12,283 bases of DNA. It comes from Vulcanimicrobiota bacterium (lineage in GTDB: Bacteria > Vulcanimicrobiota > Vulcanimicrobiia > Vulcanimicrobiales > Vulcanimicrobiaceae). The number at the start of each line of letters is the position of its first letter. Within the stretch, counting starts at the first letter, position 1. Location: positions 1 to 12,283 of the forward strand of contig PMUE01000048.1 of the NCBI GenBank assembly GCA_003167055.1, written 5' to 3'. A program made the translations under genes and the position numbers. The notes below the pieces were generated by a model that was not told where the DNA came from, searched no databases, and saw only the letters and a list, made by a program, of their open reading frames with translations. This document shows, in pieces, positions 1 to 6,578 of the stretch.

Positions 1-1
1 G

Positions 2-532
2 GCCGACATCAAAGGTCTGCTCAATGCCGCGATCGAGTGCCCCGACCCGGTGCTGTTCCTCGAACACAAAAAGACGTACCGCAGCGTCAAAGGCGACGTC
101 CCGAGCGGATACTACACGATCCCGATCGGGAAAGCCAACCTCGTCAAGGAGGGCACGCAACTGAGCGTGGTCTCCTACGGTCTGTACGTGCATTGGGCGC
201 TCGAAGCGGCGCGCACGCTCGAGAACGAGGGGATATCGGTTGAAGTGATCGACCTGCGCTCGATCCGTCCGATGGACAAGACGACGATTCTGAACAGCGT
301 CGAGAAGACGCGCAAGCTGTTGATCATCCACGAAGACAACAAGTTCGGCGGCATCGGCGCTGAGATTTCCGCGATGGTTGCCGAGAACGCGCTCTTCGCG
401 CTCGACGCACCGATCCGGCGTCTGTGCGGCCCTGACGTTCCGGCGATGGGCTATGCCGAACCGCTCGAACACGAGTTCATGTCGTCGCCGGCACAAATGG
501 CCGGCGCGATGCGGGAGTTGGTGAAGTTCTAA
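2..532 (+). CDS. 2-oxoacid dehydrogenase E1 component, beta subunit (5' truncated), probably branched-chain type
   Basis: This is the C-terminal part (176 residues) of the thiamine-diphosphate E1-beta subunit, which with E1-alpha decarboxylates 2-oxoacids and passes the acyl group to the lipoyl arm of E2. The frame is open from the first bases, so the start lies upstream of the window. Visible hallmarks are DPVLFLEHKKTYR, the transketolase C-terminal domain strand VEVIDLRSIRPMD, the segment HEDNKFGGIGAEISA, and RLCGPDVPAMGYAEPLEHEF near the end. From memory this resembles the Bacillus branched-chain E1-beta more than pyruvate E1-beta: IKGEVP-like and PIGKA-like segments are both matched. The TAA stop lies 2 bases before the E2 start, so the genes are co-transcribed. 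Substrate preference (branched-chain rather than pyruvate) is an inference from resemblance. An in-frame GTG near base 50 is an internal valine, not a start. Confidence 0.93.
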   Translation, partial: ADIKGLLNAAIECPDPVLFLEHKKTYRSVKGDVPSGYYTIPIGKANLVKEGTQLSVVSYGLYVHWALEAARTLENEGISVEVIDLRSIRPMDKTTILNSVEKTRKLLIIHEDNKFGGIGAEISAMVAENALFALDAPIRRLCGPDVPAMGYAEPLEHEFMSSPAQMAGAMRELVKF

Positions 533-534
533 TT

Positions 535-1941
535 ATGGCAACCACGATAACGATGCCGCAGCTGGGCGAGACCGTTACCGAAGGCACGGTCGCGCAATGG
601 CTCAAGAAAGTCGGCGATCCGGTCGAGAAGTACGAGGCCTTTCTCGAAGTCTCGACTGACAAAGTGAATGCCGAAGTGCCCTCACCGGTTACCGGTGTCA
701 TCAAAGAAGTGCTGGTCAAAGAAGGCGACACCGTTCCGGTCGGCACCGCTATCGCCGTGATCGACGAAGTTGGCAGCGCGAGCGCAACCGCGCCGGAATC
801 CGCGGCGAATCCACCGTCGACGCCGGCCGCCATGGCCAATAGCGTGCAAGAAGATCCGGTTCCCGGTTTCAACGTGCCGCAGCTCGAGCCCAAGCCGCAA
901 GGTAACGGTCACGCGCGCAGTGAGAACGTGATTCCCAGCTCCTATGGTGCACCCGGCGGACTTGAACCCGAAGCGGATGCGCTGGCGCAAGACGCCCTGC
1001 GCAAAGCCTCACCCGCGGTCCGCAAACTCGCGCGCGAGCATCACATCGATATTCGCACCTTGCGCGGCTCCGGCGCAAACGGCCGCGTCACTGCCGACGA
1101 CGTGCTCACCACGGCACGGATGGGCCCGGCGGCGGCCGTCGGCCAAGCGATCGCCGTCGGCACGAACTTCGGCGCAGCACCGCCACCGTCGGCTGCGCCC
1201 AGCGCGCCGCCCGCATCGGGTACATCCACCTACGCCAGCCCGATTCCCGGCACGCTCGTGCCGCTCACGCAGGCTCGGCGCATCATCGCCGAGCGCATGG
1301 TCGAGTCGATTCACAACGCGCCGCATGCGTGGACAATGACTTCGATCGACGTCACCAACGTCTGGAAGTGGCGTGCTCGAGAAAAAGACCGCTTCGAACG
1401 TGAGACCGGCTACAAACTCACACTGTTGCCCTTCTTCGTTCGCGCGGTGGTCGAATCGCTCGCCGCGTTTCCTTTGATGAACGCGAAGTTCACGGCTGAA
1501 GGCATCTACGTCAATAAAGACGTGAACATCGGGATCGCGATTGGGCTTCCGGCGACGCTGGTCGTTCCGGTGATTCGCGGCGCCGACAAGCTCTCGATCA
1601 AGGGCCTGGCAATTGCCGCCGGTGAGCTGATCGATAAAGCCCGCCGCGGAAAACTGGGCGCCGACGATCTCGCGGGCGGCACGTTCACCGTGAACAACAA
1701 CGGAGCGAACGGTTCGTGGGCCTCAGCGCCGATTATCAACGCCGGCCAAGCCGGCATCGTTACGATGGAGACGGTCGAGAAAAAGCTGCTGGTACGCGAC
1801 GACGACTCCTTTGCGCCGCGCTACGCCATGAACTCGTGTCTCTCCCTCGATCACCGCGTCGTCGACGGATACGTGGCCAGCGGCTGGCTTGCCGATCTCA
1901 AGAAACGCCTTGAACGCATGACATCCGACGGAGCACTGTGA
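535..1941 (+). CDS. bkdB: Dihydrolipoyl acyltransferase, E2 component of branched-chain 2-oxoacid dehydrogenase complex
   Basis: This is a full-length E2 (468 residues), the core of the complex that carries acyl groups on a lipoyl arm and transfers them to CoA. Domain order: one lipoyl domain at residues 5-77, with the lipoylated Lys43 in STDKVNAEVPSPVTG; a Gly/Pro/Ala-rich linker; a peripheral subunit (E3)-binding domain at about 157-193 (SPAVRKLAREHHIDI... GRVTADDVL); a second Pro/Ala/Ser linker at about 196-240; and the catalytic acetyltransferase-like domain from about 241 to the end. The catalytic motif is HRVVDG with His440 and Asp444. The DKVNAEVPS lipoyl motif favours the branched-chain class over pyruvate E2, where DKATME is usual. 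ATG at 535 follows the E1-beta stop by 2 bases. The end overlaps or abuts the next gene. No E3 gene is present in the window. Confidence 0.95.
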   Translation: MATTITMPQLGETVTEGTVAQWLKKVGDPVEKYEAFLEVSTDKVNAEVPSPVTGVIKEVLVKEGDTVPVGTAIAVIDEVGSASATAPESAANPPSTPAAMANSVQEDPVPGFNVPQLEPKPQGNGHARSENVIPSSYGAPGGLEPEADALAQDALRKASPAVRKLAREHHIDIRTLRGSGANGRVTADDVLTTARMGPAAAVGQAIAVGTNFGAAPPPSAAPSAPPASGTSTYASPIPGTLVPLTQARRIIAERMVESIHNAPHAWTMTSIDVTNVWKWRAREKDRFERETGYKLTLLPFFVRAVVESLAAFPLMNAKFTAEGIYVNKDVNIGIAIGLPATLVVPVIRGADKLSIKGLAIAAGELIDKARRGKLGADDLAGGTFTVNNNGANGSWASAPIINAGQAGIVTMETVEKKLLVRDDDSFAPRYAMNSCLSLDHRVVDGYVASGWLADLKKRLERMTSDGAL

Positions 1942-1943
1942 AC

Positions 1944-2597
1944 ATGACCACGACCCACGCGATCAAAGAACTTTTGCGCCTGCCTTCGCCGGCGCCGCTT
2001 CCGCTGGGCTTAGCCGCTGACGGCGACACGCTGTGGATGGCCAGCCGCGAAACGCATCGCGTCTACGCGATCGACACAAAGAAGTGGACGGTCGGTGAGG
2101 AAGCGCAGGCGCCGGGCGGTCCGTTCGGCATGACGATGGTCGGCGATGAGATTCGAGTCGTCATCGGTCAAGGCGAGAAAGATCACGACCGGTACATCTA
2201 TCGCTTCATTCCCGGCCACGGCTTCAAGAACGATCGAATCACCTGTCCGGATCTCACTGGCTCACACGTGGGCTTTGACGGAGATACGCTCTTCCTCTCG
2301 CAAGCCTCGTATCGCAAGATTCTCGCCCTCGACGCACAGGGCAACATCGTGCGAGAGATTTCGCTCGAACGCACACCCGTCGGAATGGCCATCACCGACG
2401 GGTGTTTTTATCTGATCACAGGTGACGAAGAATTCGAGAATCTCGAGCTCTGGAGAGTCGACGCGCATAACGAGCAACCCGAAGTCGCTGTGCTGGCTTC
2501 AATTCCGTTCGACGCGCGTGGTCTTGCGTTCGACGGCTCGAAGTTCTGGACAAGCCACCGCGACAACAACGAGATCGTCGCCTTCGAAAAACCCTAG
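1944..2597 (+). CDS. Small beta-propeller-like (NHL/SMP-30-like) protein of unknown function
   Basis: This 217-residue protein has no motif that fixes a function. It contains five similar units that begin near residues 22, 62, 109, 147 and 193, each of the form Gly-Leu/Met-x-x-x-(D)G-D/S-x-L/F followed by a strand and, in several units, a short Ile/Leu-Asp strand (GLAADGDTLWMAS, GFDGDTLFLSQ, GLAFDGSKFWTSH). This is the spacing of beta-propeller blades of the NHL, SMP-30 or YncE type. No signal peptide is seen, so it is probably cytoplasmic. The start is uncertain: ATG at 1944 lies 10 bases after a GGAG at 1930-1933, while an in-frame GTG at 1938 overlaps the E2 stop and lies only 4 bases after it. 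It shares the operon with E1-beta and E2, but a role with them is only suggested by position. Its TAG stop directly abuts the stop of the next, convergent gene. Confidence 0.8.
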   Translation: MTTTHAIKELLRLPSPAPLPLGLAADGDTLWMASRETHRVYAIDTKKWTVGEEAQAPGGPFGMTMVGDEIRVVIGQGEKDHDRYIYRFIPGHGFKNDRITCPDLTGSHVGFDGDTLFLSQASYRKILALDAQGNIVREISLERTPVGMAITDGCFYLITGDEEFENLELWRVDAHNEQPEVAVLASIPFDARGLAFDGSKFWTSHRDNNEIVAFEKP

Positions 2598-3299
2598 CTA
2601 ACTGCTGAAGGGCCCGGCGTTCTTGCCGTATTCGTCGTGCCAATTCCACCACTCGTAGGGCGGCGTTTGCGGATAGCCCGCAGGCGAGTCTTCCCACGCT
2701 TCCTGTCGTCCGAGCGCGGTGATATCGAGATAACTCCACGTGCTCCCCATGGCTTCGTCGCCGCGATCGTTGACGAAGTAGGTGCGAAACACGCGATCGC
2801 CGTCGCGGATGAACGCATTGGTACCGTGCCACTCATCGACACCGAAATCTGCATCAAAGCTATCGGTGATCGTGTACCAGGGAAATGTCCAACCCATGCG
2901 CGCCTTGAGACGCTCGATGTCCGCCTGCGATGCGCGCGAGGCGTACGCGAACGTCGTGTCACGGGCATTGAGATGGACGACATCGGCAATTTGATCGGCC
3001 ATTAACGAGCAGCCGACGCACGCATGGTCGGGCCACCCCTTCACGCCCGGCTCGAAGAAGGCGCGGTAGACGATGAGCTGGCGGCGGCCTTTGAAGAGAT
3101 CGAGCAGCGTTGTTTTGCCCGCAGGTCCGTCGAACTCGTAGGCCTTCTCCACTGCCGACCATGGCATCCGCCGGCGCTCGGCGGCCAGCGCGTCGCGTGC
3201 GCGCGTCAACGCCTTCTCCTTCACGAGCAGCTCGAGGCGCGCAGCTTCCCACTCCTGCGCTGACACGATCGGCGGCGTCTTCATTGCGGAATCGATCAT
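2598..3299 (-). CDS. DUF899 family thioredoxin-like protein
   Basis: This 233-residue protein resembles the DUF899 family, which has a thioredoxin-like fold and no established substrate. The N-terminal part is a helical segment (EWEAARLELLVKEKALTRARD, residues 16-36), followed by LLDLFKGRRQLIVYRAFF (65-82) and a CxxC pair, Cys94 and Cys97, in HACVGCSLMADQ, where the family carries its conserved cysteine-containing loop. The C-terminal part is rich in aromatic residues (YEWWNWHDEYG, 215-225), also typical. The start at 3299 is chosen because it has a strong AGGAGA ribosome binding site; an upstream in-frame start at 3347 would overlap the DUF2182 gene and adds nothing family-like. It is the last gene of the ArsR operon. 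A redox role is inferred from the fold and the CxxC only. Confidence 0.87.
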   Translation of the reverse strand: MIDSAMKTPPIVSAQEWEAARLELLVKEKALTRARDALAAERRRMPWSAVEKAYEFDGPAGKTTLLDLFKGRRQLIVYRAFFEPGVKGWPDHACVGCSLMADQIADVVHLNARDTTFAYASRASQADIERLKARMGWTFPWYTITDSFDADFGVDEWHGTNAFIRDGDRVFRTYFVNDRGDEAMGSTWSYLDITALGRQEAWEDSPAGYPQTPPYEWWNWHDEYGKNAGPFSS

Positions 3300-3304
3300 T
3301 GTTT

Positions 3305-3310
3305 TCTCCT
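3305..3310 (-). promoter_or_regulatory. Strong ribosome binding site for the DUF899 gene
   Basis: Read on the minus strand, the sequence is TAAGGAGAAAACAATG. The Shine-Dalgarno AGGAGA overlaps the TAA stop of the DUF2182 gene by one base and lies 5 bases before the ATG at 3299. It decides the start of the DUF899 gene. It is also the clearest Shine-Dalgarno sequence in the window; many other genes here have only weak ones or none. Confidence 0.85.
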
Positions 3311-3852
3311 TACGTGTGGGGTCCGCACAATGGCGGCATGAATCCAAGAACCGACAACGGTGCTATCAAGATCAAGATTCCAATGCCGACGATCGCAAGC
3401 GCTAGCGGCACATCGATAGCCGGTTTTGCCGGCAAGAGTTTCTGGGCGAGAACGATGGCAGCGATCACAGCCATCCAGGCGGCGCTCATCATGCCCAGCG
3501 CCGCTTGCAACAGCATCAGTCCGATACACGAGCCGACGCAATAGAGCCCGAACGTGAATCCGGACGCAATACACTCGCTGCAGCGCCGGCGAAAAAGCGC
3601 TTTAAGCGGCGTGAACTCGTAAACGCCCGCCGCAATTGCAACCGCTCCGGCGACGAGTGTGCTATGCGGCCGGTATAGGGTATACACGATGATGCTCCCG
3701 AGAACCCAGACCGCTAGATACGATCCGACAAACAGGGGCACGGTATGCAGCCGATCGCCGGCATGGGCGCGCCGCCAAACGGCCGGCGCCGCGCTCGGCA
3801 GCATCATCGCTGCCATCATCGACACCCACGACACCAGGCCCATGTCCGTCAC
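3310..3852 (-). CDS. Short DUF2182 integral membrane protein
   Basis: This 180-residue membrane protein carries the DUF2182 hallmark, SMMAAMMLPSAAP (residues 11-23), and then VYEFTPLKALFRRRCSEC (78-94) and GLYCVGSCIGLMLLQ (102-116). DUF2182 proteins are sometimes described as predicted metal-binding membrane proteins; their function is not known. Membrane segments are seen near residues 5-25, 38-59, 64-80, 100-121, 124-140 and 147-170. The family is usually longer, with one more N-terminal membrane segment before the MMxAMMLPS motif, and that segment is missing here. Cys91, Cys94, Cys105 and Cys109 are candidate ligands. The start is GTG at 3852, which overlaps the TGA of the SRPBCC gene as GTGA and follows a GGAG by about 8 bases; an ATG at 3843 is the alternative. 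Translational coupling to the upstream gene is likely. Confidence 0.85.
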   Translation of the reverse strand: MTDMGLVSWVSMMAAMMLPSAAPAVWRRAHAGDRLHTVPLFVGSYLAVWVLGSIIVYTLYRPHSTLVAGAVAIAAGVYEFTPLKALFRRRCSECIASGFTFGLYCVGSCIGLMLLQAALGMMSAAWMAVIAAIVLAQKLLPAKPAIDVPLALAIVGIGILILIAPLSVLGFMPPLCGPHT

Positions 3853-4292
3853 AGCACGCGCTCCAGCTCGGCGAGAATTGAGCCCCAGCCCTTCGCGTGG
3901 TTGTCGCGCTGCTGCTCGTCGCGGAAGTTCTCATGCGTGAGCGTGAATTCGGTTTGCGAACCGCGGGGCGAGAATTCAAGCGTCAGCATCGTCTCGCGCT
4001 CGAGCGCCGGATCGTCCTCTTCCCACGACCAGGTGCACACGATGCGCTCGTTCGGCACAAGGTCGCGATACGTGCCGGTCGCGATGAACTTCTCACCGTC
4101 GGGTGCGACCATGACGATACGATACGCACCGCCAACGCGCACGTCGGCCTCGGCCTCGGTGCACGTATTCTCTTCCGGACACATGAACTCGCGCATGACC
4201 TTCGGATCGGTCCACGCCCGATAGACGCGTTCCGGCGACGCGTTGAAGATGTGCTTCATTATCAAGGTGGTAGGCGCGGTGGTGTTATTCAC
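3849..4292 (-). CDS. SRPBCC / AHSA1-like (Aha1 C-terminal) domain protein
   Basis: This 147-residue protein has the START-like SRPBCC fold of the bacterial AHSA1 type, a small cavity protein thought to bind hydrophobic ligands. It shows the usual order: an N-terminal strand and helix with FNASPERVYRAWTDP (residues 16-30), VGGAYRIVMVAPDGE (53-67), GTYRDLVPNERIVCTW (73-88), a strand LTLEFSPRG (103-111), and the C-terminal helix with GWGSILAELERVL (135-147). Family members are very often encoded directly after an ArsR-type regulator, as here. The start is GTG at 4292, overlapping the TGA of the regulator gene as GTGA, with a GGAAG a few bases upstream. The end overlaps the DUF2182 gene in the same way. 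The ligand is unknown. Confidence 0.93.
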   Translation of the reverse strand: MNNTTAPTTLIMKHIFNASPERVYRAWTDPKVMREFMCPEENTCTEAEADVRVGGAYRIVMVAPDGEKFIATGTYRDLVPNERIVCTWSWEEDDPALERETMLTLEFSPRGSQTEFTLTHENFRDEQQRDNHAKGWGSILAELERVL

Positions 4293-4645
4293 GATCGCTT
4301 CTTCCTTTCGGGGGCGTGCTCAGTCGTGCGTTCAAAGTAGGCATCGAGGCGTTCGAAGGCGGCATTCCAGTAGCGCCGCTGCTCCTCGATCCAGGTCGAT
4401 GCAGCTTGCATCGCCTTCGGCTCGAGACGGCAGCGATGCACGCGACCGTCGATCTCGCGCTCGAGCAATCCCGAGCGTTCGAGCACCTTGAGATGCTTCG
4501 AAATCGCCGGTTGCGAGACCGAAAACTCCGATGCGATCTCGCCGACGGTCAATCGTCCGCGAGCCAGCCGCTCGACGATCCGCCGCCGCGTCGGGTCGGA
4601 AAGGGCCGCGAAGACCGCGTCCAGTCCGGAACTATTGTTAACCAT
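4289..4645 (-). CDS. ArsR-family winged-helix transcriptional regulator
   Basis: This 118-residue repressor-type protein has the typical fold of the ArsR group that pairs with SRPBCC proteins. LDAVFAALSDPTRRRIVERLA (residues 8-28) is the first helix pair. The helix-turn-helix covers about 33-57, with recognition helix SQPAISKHLKVLE, and the wing follows at about 62-74. The metal-binding CxC of arsenic or zinc sensors is absent and only one cysteine (Cys72) occurs, so it is probably not a metal sensor. The start at 4645 gives the family-typical N-terminus MVNNSSGLDAVF. An upstream in-frame ATG at 4699 would add 18 unusual residues and would put the promoter inside the gene. It heads a four-gene operon and probably represses itself through the palindrome at its start codon. 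Confidence 0.93.
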   Translation of the reverse strand: MVNNSSGLDAVFAALSDPTRRRIVERLARGRLTVGEIASEFSVSQPAISKHLKVLERSGLLEREIDGRVHRCRLEPKAMQAASTWIEEQRRYWNAAFERLDAYFERTTEHAPERKKRS

Positions 4646-4652
4646 CTGGTTA
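4639..4652. promoter_or_regulatory. Candidate ArsR operator palindrome at the arsR start codon
   Basis: TAACCATCTGGTTA is an inverted repeat with perfect 6-base arms (TAACCA and TGGTTA) around a 2-base centre. It covers the start codon of the regulator gene (CAT at 4643-4645 on the plus strand) and begins 3 bases after the -10 box. A regulator bound here would block RNA polymerase on the minus strand and could also affect the divergent lipoprotein gene. The assignment as an operator is inferred from position and symmetry. Confidence 0.65.
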
Positions 4653-4655
4653 TAT

Positions 4656-4684
4656 ATATTAGGCGAAACAGGCGGCCGTGTCAA
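4656..4684 (-). promoter_or_regulatory. Sigma-70-type promoter of the ArsR operon
   Basis: On the minus strand there is a perfect -35 box TTGACA (4684-4679), a 17-base spacer and a -10 box TAATAT (4661-4656). The arsR ATG starts only 10 bases after the -10 box, so transcription should begin about 3-4 bases before the ATG or at it. No Shine-Dalgarno sequence fits in this space, so translation is likely leaderless or nearly so. The local run of A and T is exceptional in this GC-rich window. Confidence 0.75.
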
Positions 4685-4697
4685 ACGTATCTTGGAC

Positions 4698-5396
4698 ATG
4701 AGAGATCTGCGTCTTTGGCCCGCCTATGGACTGCTCGCCGCGCTCGCGGTCCTGCCCGCCGCCGGCTGCGCGCTCGACCAGGAGCGCATCAGCGAAGACT
4801 CCCACACCACGATCGCCAAGGCGCCGCAGACAATCGAAGTGCATAACGCGGTCGGCGAGATCGAGATCGATGCCTGGGGTCAGCCGAGCGTGCAAATCGA
4901 TGCCCGCAAACGCGGCTCAAGCCTCGACGATGTTCACGCGATCACGATCTCAGTGCAACAAACCGGATCGACGCTGGTCGTGACCTCGCACTTCCCCGCG
5001 CACTCCGCGAACTGCCGAGTCGACTACACCATTCACGCGCCTGCCGCCGCGAACATCGACCTGGAGCAGAGCATCGGCGCGATCGAGAGCAAGGGATTCA
5101 TCGGCAACGTCAGCGAGTCGACGAGCACCGGCGCCGTTGCCACGACGATGGGGGCGCTCGGCGGCGCGCAGGACGTGAAGGTGCACGTCGGTGTCGGGGC
5201 CATCGGCCTTCAGATCCCGGCAACCAGCAGTGCTGCATTTTCTGCATCGACGTCGGTCGGTGCGATCGGCGCCAACTTTCCGTTCACGACGCAGCGCAAC
5301 TTCGTCGGCGCGACCGGTACCGGCTCGATCGGGAAAGGCAATGCGCACGTCGATCTCACGATAGGAACGGGCGCAATAGGTATCAAGCGCGAATAG
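4698..5396 (+). CDS. DUF4097-like lipoprotein with repeated GAIG motifs
   Basis: This 232-residue protein has a lipoprotein signal: a short charged start, a hydrophobic stretch GLLAALAVLPAAG (11-23) and Cys24 as the probable lipidated residue, so it should be anchored on the outer face of a membrane. The mature part begins with TIEVHNAVGEIEIDAW (residues 45-60), typical of DUF4097-like putative adhesin proteins. It then becomes a run of short strands with repeated GAIG-like turns: SIGAIES (125-131), STGAVAT (143-149), VGVGAIG (164-170), SVGAIGA (186-192), GTGSIGKG (207-214) and GTGAIGI (223-229). This suggests a stacked beta-solenoid or similar surface. ATG at 4698 overlaps an antisense ATG and has only a weak GGA before it. 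It is divergent from arsR and 6 bases upstream of the PLP enzyme gene. The function is unknown. Confidence 0.83.
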   Translation: MRDLRLWPAYGLLAALAVLPAAGCALDQERISEDSHTTIAKAPQTIEVHNAVGEIEIDAWGQPSVQIDARKRGSSLDDVHAITISVQQTGSTLVVTSHFPAHSANCRVDYTIHAPAAANIDLEQSIGAIESKGFIGNVSESTSTGAVATTMGALGGAQDVKVHVGVGAIGLQIPATSSAAFSASTSVGAIGANFPFTTQRNFVGATGTGSIGKGNAHVDLTIGTGAIGIKRE

Positions 5397-5402
5397 CGCG
5401 GG

Positions 5403-6578
5403 ATGCAGCCACCCGATCTCGGCATCGAAACGACGCTCGTTCACGGCGATCGCACCGCCGCTTCCGGATCGGCAGTAACGCCGCCGATCTATCAAACCTC
5501 GACCTTTGCCTTCAGCGACGCCGACGCGATGGCCGCTGCCGCGCAAACCCCGACCTTCGAACGCTTTTACACGCGATACGGCAATCCGAATCATGGCGCG
5601 GTCGAACGGATTCTCGCCGCGATCGAAGGCGGCGAAGCAGCAATGGTCAGTGCCTCGGGCATGGGTGCGATCAGCTCGACCACGATCGCCTTGACCGGCG
5701 CCGGCACGCACGTCGTAGCACAGCGCATGATCTACGACGGCGCACGCGCGTTATTGAGCCGGGTTCTTTCACGTTTCGGCGTCGAGGTGACCTACGTCGA
5801 TCAGCACGACACGCGCGCCTTCGCCGCAGCGATGCGCCCAAACACGCGCCTGGTCATGCTCGAATCGCCCAGCAATCCTTTGCTCGGCATTACCGATGTG
5901 GCCGAGGTCTGCCGCATTGCGCACGACGGCGGAGCACTCGTCAGCATTGACAGCACGATTGCGACGCCGGTCAATCAGCGTCCACTCGAGCTGGGTGCCG
6001 ACGTCGTCGTGCATAGCGCGACGAAGTATCTTGGCGGACACTCGGACCTCATTGCCGGCGTCGTTGTTTCGTCGCGCGAGCTCGTCGCGCGGATCTGGGA
6101 GACGCATCACATCCTCGGTTCATCGCTCGGCCCGTTCGAAGCGTGGCTCCTGCTGCGCGGACTACGGACGCTCGAAATGCGCGTCGAACGCCACAACCAC
6201 AACGCGCTCACCGTCGCTCGCGCGATGGAAGCGCATCCGCGTGTGACCCGCGTCTACTATCCCGGCCTCGATCTGCATCAAGGACACGCAATCGCGAAAC
6301 GGCAGATGCGCGGGTTCGGCGGCCTGGTTAGCATCGAGATCGATGGTTCGTTCGACGATGCGCGCGACGTGATCGATCGCTTGGCGCTCTTTGCGTCGGC
6401 GGCAAGTCTCGGCGGCGTCGAGTCGCTGGTTGCGCAGCCGGCGGCAATGTGGCCGAGTTCCAGTACCTCCGCGGATGCGCGCGCGATGGGAATCATTCCC
6501 TCGCTCCTGCGTCTTTCGATCGGCATCGAACGCGCCGAAGACCTCGTCGCCGATCTCAACCATGCACTCGGGGGCTGA
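5403..6578 (+). CDS. PLP-dependent trans-sulfuration enzyme (cystathionine gamma-synthase/lyase or O-acylhomoserine sulfhydrylase-like)
   Basis: This 391-residue enzyme belongs to the Cys/Met metabolism PLP family. The PLP lysine is Lys208 in HSATKYLGGHSD. Tyr56 and Arg58 (YTRYGNP) match the residues that bind the phosphate of the neighbouring subunit. Asp183 should contact the pyridine nitrogen. Tyr111 is the usual active-site tyrosine. Arg370 in RLSIGIE should bind the substrate carboxylate. SLGGVESLVAQPA (335-347) is a family signature. By family numbering, the cysteine special to methionine gamma-lyase (LYGC motif) is replaced by Gly113, so canonical methionine gamma-lyase is unlikely. 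The usual DNT after the third strand is DST (183-185). The start is ATG at 5403, 6 bases after the lipoprotein stop. Substrate is not decided: cystathionine synthesis, cystathionine cleavage and sulfhydrylation all remain possible. Confidence 0.9.
   Translation: MQPPDLGIETTLVHGDRTAASGSAVTPPIYQTSTFAFSDADAMAAAAQTPTFERFYTRYGNPNHGAVERILAAIEGGEAAMVSASGMGAISSTTIALTGAGTHVVAQRMIYDGARALLSRVLSRFGVEVTYVDQHDTRAFAAAMRPNTRLVMLESPSNPLLGITDVAEVCRIAHDGGALVSIDSTIATPVNQRPLELGADVVVHSATKYLGGHSDLIAGVVVSSRELVARIWETHHILGSSLGPFEAWLLLRGLRTLEMRVERHNHNALTVARAMEAHPRVTRVYYPGLDLHQGHAIAKRQMRGFGGLVSIEIDGSFDDARDVIDRLALFASAASLGGVESLVAQPAAMWPSSSTSADARAMGIIPSLLRLSIGIERAEDLVADLNHALGG

Noticed and set aside
477..1339. Several long open frames inside and opposite the E2 gene.
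   Set aside because: They are shadows typical of GC-rich coding DNA; the E2 frame explains the whole stretch and the others have low-complexity Arg/Ala-rich products.
3300..3347. Longer DUF899 start at 3347.
   Set aside because: It lies upstream of the strong ribosome binding site and overlaps the DUF2182 gene; the AGGAGA at 3305-3310 fixes the start at 3299.
4635..4660. Plus-strand promoter TTGTTA/TATATT for the lipoprotein gene.
   Set aside because: The spacer is only 14 bases and the boxes are weak; some promoter must exist here, but this one is not well supported.
4646..4699. Upstream in-frame ATG at 4699 as the arsR start.
   Set aside because: It would put the TTGACA/TAATAT promoter and half of the palindrome inside the gene and add 18 residues that do not look like the family's N-terminus.
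6391..6561. An extended N-terminus for the APH-fold kinase.
   Set aside because: The added 57 residues are an out-of-frame reading of the PLP enzyme gene, rich in Arg and Ser; the kinase fold begins after Met at 6562.
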